The notes below the pieces were generated by a model. It saw nothing but the letters and a program-made list of their open reading frames with translations, did not search any database and was not told where the DNA came from. DNA of 64,000 nt, taken from assembly GCF_007860175.1 (NCBI RefSeq), contig NZ_SJPX01000003.1, positions 328,552 to 392,551 on the forward strand, written 5' to 3'. The stretch comes from Rubripirellula reticaptiva. Its GTDB lineage: Bacteria; Planctomycetota; Planctomycetia; Pirellulales; Pirellulaceae. Made by a program: the position numbers and the translations under genes. Shown one piece after another: positions 1 through 7,932 of the stretch; position 1 is the stretch's first letter; each line of letters opens with the position of its first letter.

Positions 1-405
1 CTCGATTTTTGGATCACAGGCTACGGGCAACTCAAAGCGATCGACTGCGACCGGCTTGCCGTTTCTAAAAACGTTCCGTTGGATTCGATGCTCGTCTGCA
101 AGAAATTCGTATCGAATTTCACCGTCGTCCGAATTCATCGTCAGCGGCCATTGGTCACCCGAAATCGAATCACTTTCAGCGGCATCGGTGCGGACGCGAT
201 CCGCCAAACGCTCAATCGCCAGACGAGCGCGACCGTCAAGCGTGGTTTTCTCGCCGATTTCCGTGACGTCGCGCAACATCCGAACTGCGGTCACGGCCAA
301 AACCAACAGCAACGATAGCGTGGCGATCATTTCCAACAGAGTCATCGCCGACCGCTTGCCATGAGTGACGCGTTGAGACCGGATTGCTGCAAATGAGAGA
401 TTCAT
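1..405 (-). CDS. Pseudopilin-like protein, C-terminus beyond the left edge
   Basis: The reading frame is open from an ATG at 405 to the window edge (135 codons), so the C-terminus is missing. Residues 20-25 read A-M-T-L-L-E and are followed by about 18 hydrophobic residues. This is a type III prepilin signal with Glu at +5, although the residue before the cleavage site is Ala rather than the usual Gly. After the hydrophobic helix comes an acidic soluble stretch, as in GspI/GspJ minor pseudopilins. The start overlaps the stop of the upstream pseudopilin gene (ATGA), so the two are probably translationally coupled. It is the last visible member of the secretion/pilus-like operon that starts at 4013. 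The family call is good; which pseudopilin it is cannot be told. Confidence 0.8.
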   Translation of the reverse strand, partial: MNLSFAAIRSQRVTHGKRSAMTLLEMIATLSLLLVLAVTAVRMLRDVTEIGEKTTLDGRARLAIERLADRVRTDAAESDSISGDQWPLTMNSDDGEIRYEFLADEHRIQRNVFRNGKPVAVDRFELPVACDPKIE

Positions 406-941
406 TCGGTGTCCTCCAGTGCGTCTTTTTGCTCGCCAGCGTCAGCTGCGCCTTCATCCGACTCGTCGGTGGGAGCTTCAACTAACTTTTCGTCGGCTTC
501 TTCGCCGGCGTTCTTACCACCGTCGTTTCCGGCGGGCGGTGTTTCGAGTCGCCAGTCATGCCGCCGCACCAGCGTTCCATCTCCGGCTGAAAACTCGGCG
601 ATCACGTGGACGCCATGAATGTCACCATCTTCGAAATCGTCGACTGACACACGAGCGATACAGCCGGCGTTGCTGGCCACGGATTGCCCCGCAGCCTCAG
701 CCTCCTCTCGGACTTCGTCGGCTAGCAATGGGCGTATTCGAGTTAGAAAATTATCTGCGGCTAGTGTGGCCGCCAATTGCCGATCCGATTGCCGTCCCAG
801 ATCAACCGATCCTCGCGACAATTTTGCAAGAGCGACACCGGCAGTTGCCAGCATCGCGGCCGCCAAGACCGCTTCGACAATGACACTGCCGTGGACCGCT
901 CTCGCTCGACGAACACATTTCGATTTCAGATCGGGATTCAT
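402..941 (-). CDS. Pseudopilin-like protein with acidic C-terminal tail
   Basis: This 179-residue protein has a prepilin-type N-terminus: a basic leader, Gly18, then S-V-I-V-E with Glu at +5, and a hydrophobic helix to about residue 40. The last 40 residues are rich in Glu, Asp and Ala and look disordered. A start at 941 is preferred over the longer open frame (from 1064) because it has GGAG about 10 bases upstream and forms an ATGA overlap with the stop of the GspF-like gene before it. It would be processed by a prepilin peptidase and join a type II secretion or pilus-like filament. No peptidase, GspE or secretin gene is visible in the window, so the rest of the machine must lie beyond the left edge or elsewhere. 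Confidence 0.78.
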   Translation of the reverse strand: MNPDLKSKCVRRARAVHGSVIVEAVLAAAMLATAGVALAKLSRGSVDLGRQSDRQLAATLAADNFLTRIRPLLADEVREEAEAAGQSVASNAGCIARVSVDDFEDGDIHGVHVIAEFSAGDGTLVRRHDWRLETPPAGNDGGKNAGEEADEKLVEAPTDESDEGAADAGEQKDALEDTE

Positions 942-2134
942 ACACGAGGCTCCGCCAAAGGAGAAATCAGTTGGAAAAGGCTCGAGAAAAAGCCAAACGA
1001 GTAACTCAACACCGCAGCGGCCAACAGCAGCACGATGAAAGGGAACAGGAAGCTCATCAGCCAACGCAGATTTGATTGTGAATCCCGAACCGTCTGATCC
1101 GCGAACGTTCGCAGCAATTCCGCCGTGCGCCTTGGCGACGCGTCCCCAAGCCAGGCGGCTTCACTTGCGTCGATCCATCCAGCGCGATGGATTGCATCGG
1201 ACGGAGCGCGTCCCTGCTCGATCAATTCCATCGCGTACTGCAAAGACCGACGCTCGTATCGCCGAACAGAAATCAAATGCCCGACCGCCAGTGCTCGCCC
1301 CATCGGCCAGCCATGATCGATCGCATCGGCAAGCCCGCCCAACACCTCGGCTTTATGCTGGGCCAGACGGGGTGTGATCGGAAACCAAGTGGGCAGGCGA
1401 AAACCAAAGATGTGACCGCGGCTCATCACCGGTACGACGATCAAGACGACAAAACTAAGCAAGAACAAAATCCAGTACGCCGGCCGCGCCGTCATCATGT
1501 CTCGGTTTGACATGTCGATCCCGAACTCATGGAACATCTGCTCAAGCGTTGGAACGATGAACAACGCCATAAAGCTGAACACCAAACACGTGACCGTCGC
1601 CGTGATTACCAAATAAAGGAACTGCCCATAGGCCGGCATCCAACCATTCTCGATCGAATCAAGGCCCGCGTCGTGGCTTGCTTCTGCTCTTTCAAATCGA
1701 TCCATCGCGGCTGACAAGCCACTCCGTTTTTTCGCCGCTTCACCGGTCTCCTCGACGGGGCTTGATACAGGCGTCTGCAAAGCGACCGCGGTTGCCAACT
1801 GCAGCGGCACCCGCGACCGCGCGGCCGCTTCGATCGGATCCTGCCCCATCATCAATCGCCGAGCGTATTCGTAACACGGCCCGGCGAGCGGGCCTGACTT
1901 CGAAAACGCCACGGCGACTTTCGTGATTGCACCGTCATGCCGACAGACCGCAAGTAGCGTCGAGTTGAAAGCCCGCGAGGCGTTCAAATGTCGGCGGGAC
2001 GCAAAGTCCATAATCGAAAACACCAACAGCGTCATCATCACCAACCCGAACAATGACGGCAAAAGCACGACAAAGCACAGCAGTGTTAGCAACACCAACA
2101 GTGTCCACAGAATGATTCGCAAGGTTCGATTCAT
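938..2134 (-). CDS. GspF/PilC-like inner-membrane protein (third of three)
   Basis: This 398-residue protein has an N-terminal pair of hydrophobic segments (about residues 5-45), a soluble stretch, membrane segments around residues 165-190 and 220-240, and a C-terminal T2SSF-like domain ending in a strong membrane helix (F-P-F-I-V-L-L-L). The pattern of soluble helical bundle then transmembrane hairpin is that of the type II secretion F platform protein. The start at 2134 is the first ATG after the preceding gene (stop at 2158). The stop overlaps the next pseudopilin start (ATGA). It is one of three consecutive F-like genes, each different in sequence. It probably helps anchor the assembly platform; a specific subfamily cannot be assigned. 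Confidence 0.75.
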   Translation of the reverse strand: MNRTLRIILWTLLVLLTLLCFVVLLPSLFGLVMMTLLVFSIMDFASRRHLNASRAFNSTLLAVCRHDGAITKVAVAFSKSGPLAGPCYEYARRLMMGQDPIEAAARSRVPLQLATAVALQTPVSSPVEETGEAAKKRSGLSAAMDRFERAEASHDAGLDSIENGWMPAYGQFLYLVITATVTCLVFSFMALFIVPTLEQMFHEFGIDMSNRDMMTARPAYWILFLLSFVVLIVVPVMSRGHIFGFRLPTWFPITPRLAQHKAEVLGGLADAIDHGWPMGRALAVGHLISVRRYERRSLQYAMELIEQGRAPSDAIHRAGWIDASEAAWLGDASPRRTAELLRTFADQTVRDSQSNLRWLMSFLFPFIVLLLAAAVLSYSFGFFSSLFQLISPLAEPRV

Positions 2135-2157
2135 GATGCATTCAGTCCTGACAGAGC

Positions 2158-3027
2158 CTAAAACCCGAAACCGTTGACCATGCTGCCAACTGCTTTCCAC
2201 ATCCAGCCGAGCGTTGCCGAGATCGAAATCCAAATCAAGAAACCAGTTAGCACTGTCGCGATCAAGGGAACGGAATGCGACAGCAACATCAGACGACGTC
2301 GCCCGACCTCTAAAAAATGATCCGATGCCAATTGCCACTGTGCCTGAGGCTGTGACTCTGCGGCGCCTAGCAACAACTCAAGTACGGCAACGTCTCCACT
2401 TGTATTCGGTAAGTTCGACACGGGCGTTTTCCCCGCTTCGACTCTGTCCGCAGCGTGAAGCAGCCAACTGCGGCAATGGCCCCGGCTAAGCGTTTGGGCG
2501 GTCGCGCGAAAGGCTTGAGGGAAAGTGAACCCGGCCGACAGCAAACGCGTCACGGCATTGCTTGCCGACGACCACTGAAGCGCCGACAACGTGGAATGAA
2601 GCCCGGGCAATCGCCCCGACACAAAGCCCGTCAGTCCACCAAGAACCAGTGCGACTGCGATCGCAGCGAGTAACCAAGGGGTGTAAATCACGACCGACAT
2701 CGACGACATGCTAAGAAGTTCGCCAGAGGTCATATCGATACCGAACGGGTCTTGAAAAATCTCGACCACGCTTCGCGACATGACCCACGCCACGACAGCG
2801 CTGACGATCGCGGCTAGGGTCAACATCAACCACCCCGAGAACAAACAGAGCTTTGCCCGACGGCACAAGGTTTCGATCTCTCGCTGGCTTTCAATCCACT
2901 CGATCGCGATCGCCGAATTGCCCGGCACGGTCGCCAGCAATGACGCGACCGAATCAAGTTTCGATGACGCCGCCGCCGAGCGATTCGGCTGCTGGTTTGC
3001 CGCGATACCGCCTGTTGCACTTACCAC
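2158..3027 (-). CDS. GspF-like inner-membrane protein (second of three), GTG start
   Basis: This 289-residue protein has two hydrophobic segments near residues 70-90 and 115-140, a helical T2SSF-like domain, and a C-terminal membrane helix around residues 255-280. No ATG fits the N-terminus. A GTG at 3027 is chosen because GAGG lies about 10 bases upstream and the codon overlaps the stop of the upstream gene (GTGGTAA), which suggests translational coupling. It is probably an integral part of the secretion/pilus assembly platform together with its two neighbours. Similarity to GspF is recognisable in architecture rather than by strong motifs, so the call is a little weaker than for the flanking genes. 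Confidence 0.7.
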   Translation of the reverse strand: MVSATGGIAANQQPNRSAAASSKLDSVASLLATVPGNSAIAIEWIESQREIETLCRRAKLCLFSGWLMLTLAAIVSAVVAWVMSRSVVEIFQDPFGIDMTSGELLSMSSMSVVIYTPWLLAAIAVALVLGGLTGFVSGRLPGLHSTLSALQWSSASNAVTRLLSAGFTFPQAFRATAQTLSRGHCRSWLLHAADRVEAGKTPVSNLPNTSGDVAVLELLLGAAESQPQAQWQLASDHFLEVGRRRLMLLSHSVPLIATVLTGFLIWISISATLGWMWKAVGSMVNGFGF

Positions 3028-4013
3028 TGCGCCACCTCGCGATAGACAGGCCCGATAACCCACCAGGCGTACGTAAAAACAAAACCGCATCCGACGACAA
3101 CCATCGCGACGCGAGGCATCAACTGAGACCAAAAGTAAGCTCGCCGCCGCGATGATTCAGCGTGCCGAGCACCCAAGTAATACAGTCTTGCAACTAAGAT
3201 CGATGGCTCACGTAGTGCGGTAGAGCTAGACGCAGAATCATTCAGCGAAAATGACAACGCTAATTCATCGCCATCGATATCAGCCAACTCGGACGATTGA
3301 CCGATCAGCTTGGCGATCGCAGATGCAGACAAGGAAGGGTGCTTGATCGACTGCAACGCAGCATCACCCGATAGCTTTGCCGCTCTTTGAATCGCTTCTT
3401 CTTCGGGCACGTCATTCATGATCTGGTCGGCCAAAGAATAGAAGAACAAGCTCAACCTCGAGTGACGAGGCAAAGCGTTCCTCGCTCGCAACGCTCCCCA
3501 GATCAAAAGCCCCAACAAGCCCGCTACGATGGGCACCATCCAAACGTTTTGGTTCAACCAACCGCACATCGCAACTAACCAAGGCGACCATTGAAAATCT
3601 CGGCCCTCATTTTTCAGCACCAAGGGAACCACTACCTTGATCGTGGTGACATAGGCGATCACCGCCAACAGCAGGGGATAAAAATAGGCAATCCGAGTTG
3701 CGCCAGCGAAACGGTCTCGGCGGCGCAGTTGTTGAGCCAATCGCGAAACCATGCGGACGTCGCCGCCACGGCCCGACGCCTCGATCGCCGCGCTGACTTG
3801 TGCCGTCATTGGCGAAGCGACTTCGCCGACCGCATCTTCGATCGACTGGCCACGTTCTAACCGATCAGCGATCCGACCAGCGGCTGTGCCAACTCGCCCC
3901 ATTCGACGCTTCTGCAGCCGGCGCATGGCGGCTTCGACAGGCAACTCCGACGCCAACGCGCAGGCGATTTCGTCAATCAGTCCGGCGAACTGGCGATCAC
4001 TTAGCTTGACCAT
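3021..4013 (-). CDS. GspF-like inner-membrane protein (first of three)
   Basis: This 330-residue protein starts with the typical T2SSF arrangement: a helical region with a short Leu/Pro-Val turn (residues 20-30), an E-R-G-Q-S-I-E-D-A-V segment resembling the F-domain core, and I-E-A-S-G-R-G-G in place of the family's agE.sG motif. Membrane segments follow near residues 110-135 and 155-175 and again near the C-terminus. It is the first gene of a five-gene minus-strand operon (three F-like proteins, two pseudopilins). The ATG at 4013 opens directly onto a 556-base divergent intergenic region, so the operon promoter probably lies there. Length is short for a two-domain GspF (about 400 residues). 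Confidence 0.78.
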   Translation of the reverse strand: MVKLSDRQFAGLIDEIACALASELPVEAAMRRLQKRRMGRVGTAAGRIADRLERGQSIEDAVGEVASPMTAQVSAAIEASGRGGDVRMVSRLAQQLRRRDRFAGATRIAYFYPLLLAVIAYVTTIKVVVPLVLKNEGRDFQWSPWLVAMCGWLNQNVWMVPIVAGLLGLLIWGALRARNALPRHSRLSLFFYSLADQIMNDVPEEEAIQRAAKLSGDAALQSIKHPSLSASAIAKLIGQSSELADIDGDELALSFSLNDSASSSTALREPSILVARLYYLGARHAESSRRRAYFWSQLMPRVAMVVVGCGFVFTYAWWVIGPVYREVAQW

Positions 4014-4569
4014 GAATGAATGCGCTGGTGAGAGGCGGAACCCAAATAAGACATTCCTTCTATATTAATGATCCCCGACGCCACTGACAAGCCTGACAAT
4101 GGAAGAAACCACGACCTCGGATCAAAATTTAATGGCTAGCGCGAATGCATCGGCGGGCACAAGATAGGGAATCCGCTGCCAAACATTTCAAGAAAACTTC
4201 CCCAGTTGCCCAAATTCTTTGGCGGGCATCGAAGAACGACAAAGCTTTCCCTACTAGCCGGGGTTCTGGTCGCATAGGGGCAATCATGCGATTGGTTTTC
4301 TTGGCTTCTAAACAGACGCAGGTCTGACTAGAAGCGGGTGCGAATGGAGAAGGGGCACCATCGATTGATCACTGCGGTGCTTACCCACCCGTGGGTGACG
4401 CCGCGACGGCTTTTTCGATGCCACTCTATTCGCACTCGCGTTTTTAACACCGACTGGCTCGCACAAATCGAGCAAGGCAGGCTATAACGAGGGCGTTGCA
4501 GCACGGCGTTTGGTGAATTGGCGTGGCTGCGTAGAAAACACCTGCCGCACTCTTCAATGCGCGTCCTTC
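4014..4569. other. Divergent intergenic region
   Basis: No convincing gene lies between the minus-strand secretion operon and the plus-strand sigma factor. The stretch holds an imperfect hairpin at 4304-4335 (separate entry) and a short interrupted inverted repeat, CACCC-GT-GGGTG, at 4388-4399. A TATAAC at 4483-4488 could be a -10 box for the sigma factor gene, but no matching -35 is clear. Promoters for both directions are expected here. Confidence 0.5.
4304..4335. repeat. Nested inverted repeat (hairpin with symmetric internal loop)
   Basis: GCTTCTA (4304-4310) pairs with TAGAAGC (4329-4335). Inside it, AGAC (4314-4317) pairs with GTCT (4322-4325), separated by a 3x3 internal loop (AAC/GAC) and closed by a GCAG tetraloop. 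No T-tract follows on either strand, so it is not a classical terminator. It could be an operator dyad or part of a leader RNA for the sigma factor gene. Confidence 0.5.
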
Positions 4570-5178
4570 ATGCCAAGCCCTCAGCCCGCCCCGCTGTCGA
4601 AGATTTCACCAACAGACCAAACGCTTGTTTGTTTAGTCCGGGATGGCGACGAAGACGCTGCCGAGCAACTTTACGACCGGTACGCTCGACGCGTATTCGG
4701 TTTAGTCGATGCGAAACTGGGTGCACATCTTCGCGAGCTTACCGAACCCGAAGATATTGTTCAGTCGGTTTTTCGCAGTATTTTTCGTGGTGTTCGCGCA
4801 GGCAACTACGACGCACCGCCGGGGAAAACACTTTGGAGCCTGTTGGCAGTTGTTTCGGTAAGCAAGCTAGTCGACCGAGCAAACTATCATTCGGCCCAAT
4901 GCCGTGATTCGCATCGAAACGCCCCCCTGGTTGACGGTAATTCACGCGAACTGGAAACGGACCCGCGTGCTCATGAGTTCTTGAAGCTGTGCGTCGAAGA
5001 AACCCTGGCAACGCTTCGCCCGATCGAACAAGAAATCATGACTCTTCGAATTGCCGGGCATACGATCGAAGACATCAGCGAAACGGTCGGTCGCAGCGTT
5101 CGCACAGTCGAGCGAACCCTCCAAAACACTCGCCAGAAACTGGCGAGCCAACTTCTAAACGATGCGACCGCGGGCTAG
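4570..5178 (+). CDS. ECF-type RNA polymerase sigma factor
   Basis: The product (202 residues from the ATG at 4570) has a sigma region 2 with D-G-D-E-D-A-A-E-Q-L-Y-D-R-Y and E-P-E-D-I-V-Q-S-V-F-R, and a region 4 helix-turn-helix with R-I-A-G-H-T-I-E-D-I-S-E-T-V-G-R-S. This is the planctomycete ECF family, where D-I-V-Q-S-V replaces the more usual D-L-V-Q-D-T. It would direct RNA polymerase to a stress or envelope regulon. A longer frame begins with TTG at 4510, but ATG 4570 starts just before the conserved part. No anti-sigma factor is adjacent. The next genes (DUF1559, BlaI/M56) are separated by 350 bases, so co-transcription is not implied. Confidence 0.88.
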   Translation: MPSPQPAPLSKISPTDQTLVCLVRDGDEDAAEQLYDRYARRVFGLVDAKLGAHLRELTEPEDIVQSVFRSIFRGVRAGNYDAPPGKTLWSLLAVVSVSKLVDRANYHSAQCRDSHRNAPLVDGNSRELETDPRAHEFLKLCVEETLATLRPIEQEIMTLRIAGHTIEDISETVGRSVRTVERTLQNTRQKLASQLLNDATAG

Positions 5179-5530
5179 TTAAATTCGCGCGCCAATGCGG
5201 TAACGCGAGGTCGAGAGAAAATGATCGCCGGTCTTTCGGCGTGCGCGATGGTTCGCAGCAGATCGGCGGAGCGATCGGGCGATTATCTATTACCGTTGAG
5301 ACCTTGTCACCACCGCAATTGCTGCCCCCGAAATGATGCAAAACGTCACCCCGCCGCGACTCCAAGTGCAATTGCCGTATCACGAGGCCCCTCGTACTAT
5401 CTAGATTGAACTTGATCGACCGCAAGCTGATTGCGTCACAGAGAACAATGACGGCTAAAGGTCGCTACGCCCGATCGTCGCAAACTTTCTCACCACAAAC
5501 GTCGTTGAATAACCTGAAACGAGGATACGC
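5179..5530. other. Intergenic region upstream of the DUF1559 gene
   Basis: No credible gene is seen. The main feature is a possible promoter at 5372-5400, listed separately. GAGGAT at 5521-5526 is a plausible ribosome binding site for the GTG at 5531. Confidence 0.5.
5372..5400 (+). promoter_or_regulatory. Possible sigma-70-like promoter with palindromic spacer
   Basis: TTGCCG (5372-5377) and TACTAT (5395-5400) are 17 bases apart, the optimal sigma-70 spacing. The spacer contains the dyad ACGAGG-CC-CCTCGT (5382-5395), which could be a repressor site. It lies about 130 bases upstream of the GTG of the DUF1559 gene. This rests on sequence similarity alone. Confidence 0.3.
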
Positions 5531-6421
5531 GTGATTGACCGTCGCGGATTAACAGTGCTGGAATTGCTGGTCACGATGGTGATCATTGCAATTTTGGTTG
5601 CGTTGGTCCTGCCTGCGATCGGATCGGCTCGCGAGGCCGGTCGGCGAATCGTTTGCGTCGACCATCTTCGTGAGGTCGGCTTAGCTCTCCACAACCACCA
5701 TAATGCTCGAGAAAGCCTGCCGGTCGGCTGGACATACGACCTCGATCATCAATCCGCTTACGGATGGGCGATACAGACTTTACCGTTTCTCTCACAGCCA
5801 GGCCTGTTCGATTCAATTGATTCGAAATTGCCGATCGCCAACCCAGCCCACACTGTTGCTAGACAGACAGCGATTCAGGTTTTGCTCTGCCCGTCGGACA
5901 TCACCGAGCCATCCTTCACGCTGTATAAAGCAAGTGAGGCCGACGACGATGACGACGACGCGTCCCAGAGCAATCGTTCGACTCGCACGAGCGAGCACCC
6001 CAACGCTTCGCCGCCCTTGGTTGAGTTGCCGACGGCCAATTACGTCGGGGTGTTCGGAACTCTCGATCCCGATGAAGAAGATTCAGTACTTGCAGGTGAC
6101 GGAGCGTTCGTAGCAGAGCGGCGAGTTCGATTCCGTGACTTTCAACGCGGACTTAGCAACACTCTGATGATTGGCGAGCGAACGATGGCCTTCATCCCGT
6201 CGACCTGGCTAGGCGTCGACATCACCGGCGAAGACGCCACCGGGCGACTTGTCGGTTCAGCTCTCGAAGGCATCAACCATCCCTTTGCCGATGAATGCGA
6301 ATTTTCAAGTCGTCATCCCGGCGGAGCCAACTTTTTATGGGGCGATGGACATGTCAGTTTCATTGCGGAACAAATTGATTTAAGCGAGTACCACGCCTTA
6401 GCCCGATTGCTGCGCCAATAG
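5531..6421 (+). CDS. DUF1559 prepilin-like secreted protein
   Basis: This 296-residue protein starts with a short basic leader and a prepilin-type signal (R-G-L-T-V-L-E-L-L, Gly6 at -1 and Glu at +5), a hydrophobic helix, then the DUF1559 body. The C-terminus carries the family's H-x9-DG signature (H-P-G-G-A-N-F-L-W-G-D-G-H). DUF1559 proteins are greatly expanded in planctomycetes and thought to be pseudopilin-like surface or filament components; their function is not known. The segment around residues 137-143 is a run of six Asp residues, unusual for the family and probably a flexible linker. The GTG at 5531 is preceded by GAGGAT. Usual family length is 280-400 residues, so this is complete. 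Confidence 0.92.
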   Translation: MIDRRGLTVLELLVTMVIIAILVALVLPAIGSAREAGRRIVCVDHLREVGLALHNHHNARESLPVGWTYDLDHQSAYGWAIQTLPFLSQPGLFDSIDSKLPIANPAHTVARQTAIQVLLCPSDITEPSFTLYKASEADDDDDDASQSNRSTRTSEHPNASPPLVELPTANYVGVFGTLDPDEEDSVLAGDGAFVAERRVRFRDFQRGLSNTLMIGERTMAFIPSTWLGVDITGEDATGRLVGSALEGINHPFADECEFSSRHPGGANFLWGDGHVSFIAEQIDLSEYHALARLLRQ

Positions 6422-6469
6422 TCCCTGCATCCAGTTTTATCGCTTGAAGATCACCGAGCCTCACTTCAA

Positions 6470-6847
6470 ATGCAACGAATCCAAATCACAAAATGCGAAG
6501 CCGAAGTCATGGAAGTGGTTTGGGCAAAAGGCCAAGTCACCGTTGGTGACGTGGTTGCCGCGATCGATCGCGATCTTGCCTACACGACGATCATGACCAC
6601 CATGCGGATCTTGGAAGAAAAAGAGTTTCTAAAACGAGGCGAGAAAATTGGTCGAGCTTACACTTACCTTCCCAAGGTAACGCGTGAAAAAGTGCAGGGC
6701 GGCATGCTAGCCGAATTGACAGACCAACTGTTCGGCGGTTCCGTCCGCTCTCTTGTACTTAGTCTGATGAAATCAGAACAGATTTCGCACGCCGAGGTCG
6801 AAGCGCTCCGGCTAGCAGCAGAGAAGTTAGAAGAGACCGACGAATGA
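6470..6847 (+). CDS. BlaI/MecI/CopY-family transcriptional repressor
   Basis: This 125-residue winged-helix protein has the family's opening (I-T-K-C-E-A-E-V-M-E-V-V-W) and recognition region (Y-T-T-I-M-T-T-M-R-I-L-E-E-K), with the C-terminal dimerisation helices. It overlaps the M56 peptidase gene by four bases (ATGA), the standard arrangement in which the membrane peptidase relieves repression. In planctomycetes these pairs are common and usually not linked to beta-lactamases; the regulated genes here are unknown. No TACA/TGTA-type operator dyad was obvious in the 48 bases upstream. Confidence 0.93.
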   Translation: MQRIQITKCEAEVMEVVWAKGQVTVGDVVAAIDRDLAYTTIMTTMRILEEKEFLKRGEKIGRAYTYLPKVTREKVQGGMLAELTDQLFGGSVRSLVLSLMKSEQISHAEVEALRLAAEKLEETDE

Positions 6848-7920
6848 ACGAAATGCTGCTAACCGAAGTTTTGGTCGGCCTGCTGATTCAGACAACAGTC
6901 GTGGTCGCGATAACATTCGCACTGGACCTTTGGCTGGGCAATTCCCGAGCGAGCTGCCGGCTATGGACCGTCTGCTTTGTCGGCGTCTTATGCCTGGCAA
7001 TCGCTGGGTTACTGCTGCCCCACTACCGAATGTTTCGCGTTCCCACCATTCGCCCCGGAACCGTGCTAGCGGAAATTTCGCTTTGCCAACCCACTGCCGT
7101 GCGGATCGCAACCACCGCTTGGGCGATAGGTTTCGGACTGATGCTGGTATGGCGGTTGCTAAGCTATGTTGGCCTTTGCGTGTTCCTGCGTCGCGATTGC
7201 CGGCCGATGACAAAAGACGAGCGCCGCAAATTACCGGTCCAAGTGAACGAGTTCGGGACCGATCTGCGAGTCCTGGTATGCGAGTCAGTTGACGGCGCTT
7301 TCTGCTGGCAACTCCACTACCCAACGATTGTCTTGCCCGCTTCGCTATTGCATGACTCACCGACCGAACAACGCCACGTGATCCTGCACGAACTTGAACA
7401 CCTACGTACCAACCACCCGCTGCAACATTTTCTGCAAGGAGTATGCCGCACACTGTTCTGGTTTCACCCAATGATCTGGATGGCCGGACGACGGGCTGAA
7501 CTGGTTCGCGAATTCTTGTGCGATGAGCACGCTGCGCTAGCGTGCGGAAAAATTTCATCGTACCTGCGAACGCTGGCAAAGATCGCTCAGCGAAGCAACG
7601 TCTCGCCGTCCTGTGTTTTATCATTCGGGCGCAGCAAAAGTGCATTGATCCAGCGAAGCGACCAACTGGTCACCGTTGCCCGGCGAGGCACAGACAACCA
7701 CGGCAGCGCAGCGATCATCGGCGTCGTAATTTTGGCTTCGACCATCATCCTAACCAGCCAACTTTGGCCCCCCGTCAATCCACTGGCTTCCACACGAAGC
7801 GACTGGTCGCCTTGGCCAACATGGACCGCGCAATCACTGCACGATTTTGGAATCCATGTCCGCGATTTTGAATCGTTTGACGAAGATCACGGAATGCACG
7901 ACCTGCTCCTCGACGACTAG
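6844..7920 (+). CDS. M56-family (BlaR1/MecR1-like) membrane metallopeptidase
   Basis: This 358-residue protein has N-terminal membrane helices (about residues 8-30, 38-60 and 90-115), then the zinc peptidase domain with H-E-L-E-H at 182-186 and the third ligand Glu in R-E-F-L-C-D-E (Glu223). A further membrane helix is near residues 285-305. The C-terminus is short and lacks the penicillin-binding sensor domain of true BlaR1, so the signal it senses is not a beta-lactam by that route. It overlaps and is probably co-translated with the BlaI-type repressor, which it likely inactivates by cleavage. Confidence 0.9.
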   Translation: MNEMLLTEVLVGLLIQTTVVVAITFALDLWLGNSRASCRLWTVCFVGVLCLAIAGLLLPHYRMFRVPTIRPGTVLAEISLCQPTAVRIATTAWAIGFGLMLVWRLLSYVGLCVFLRRDCRPMTKDERRKLPVQVNEFGTDLRVLVCESVDGAFCWQLHYPTIVLPASLLHDSPTEQRHVILHELEHLRTNHPLQHFLQGVCRTLFWFHPMIWMAGRRAELVREFLCDEHAALACGKISSYLRTLAKIAQRSNVSPSCVLSFGRSKSALIQRSDQLVTVARRGTDNHGSAAIIGVVILASTIILTSQLWPPVNPLASTRSDWSPWPTWTAQSLHDFGIHVRDFESFDEDHGMHDLLLDD

Positions 7921-7932
7921 CATCAATCACGA

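Noticed and set aside
4145-4327. 60-codon open frame upstream of the ECF sigma factor
   Set aside because: No ribosome binding site, no recognisable family, and its end falls inside a hairpin; composition does not look coding.
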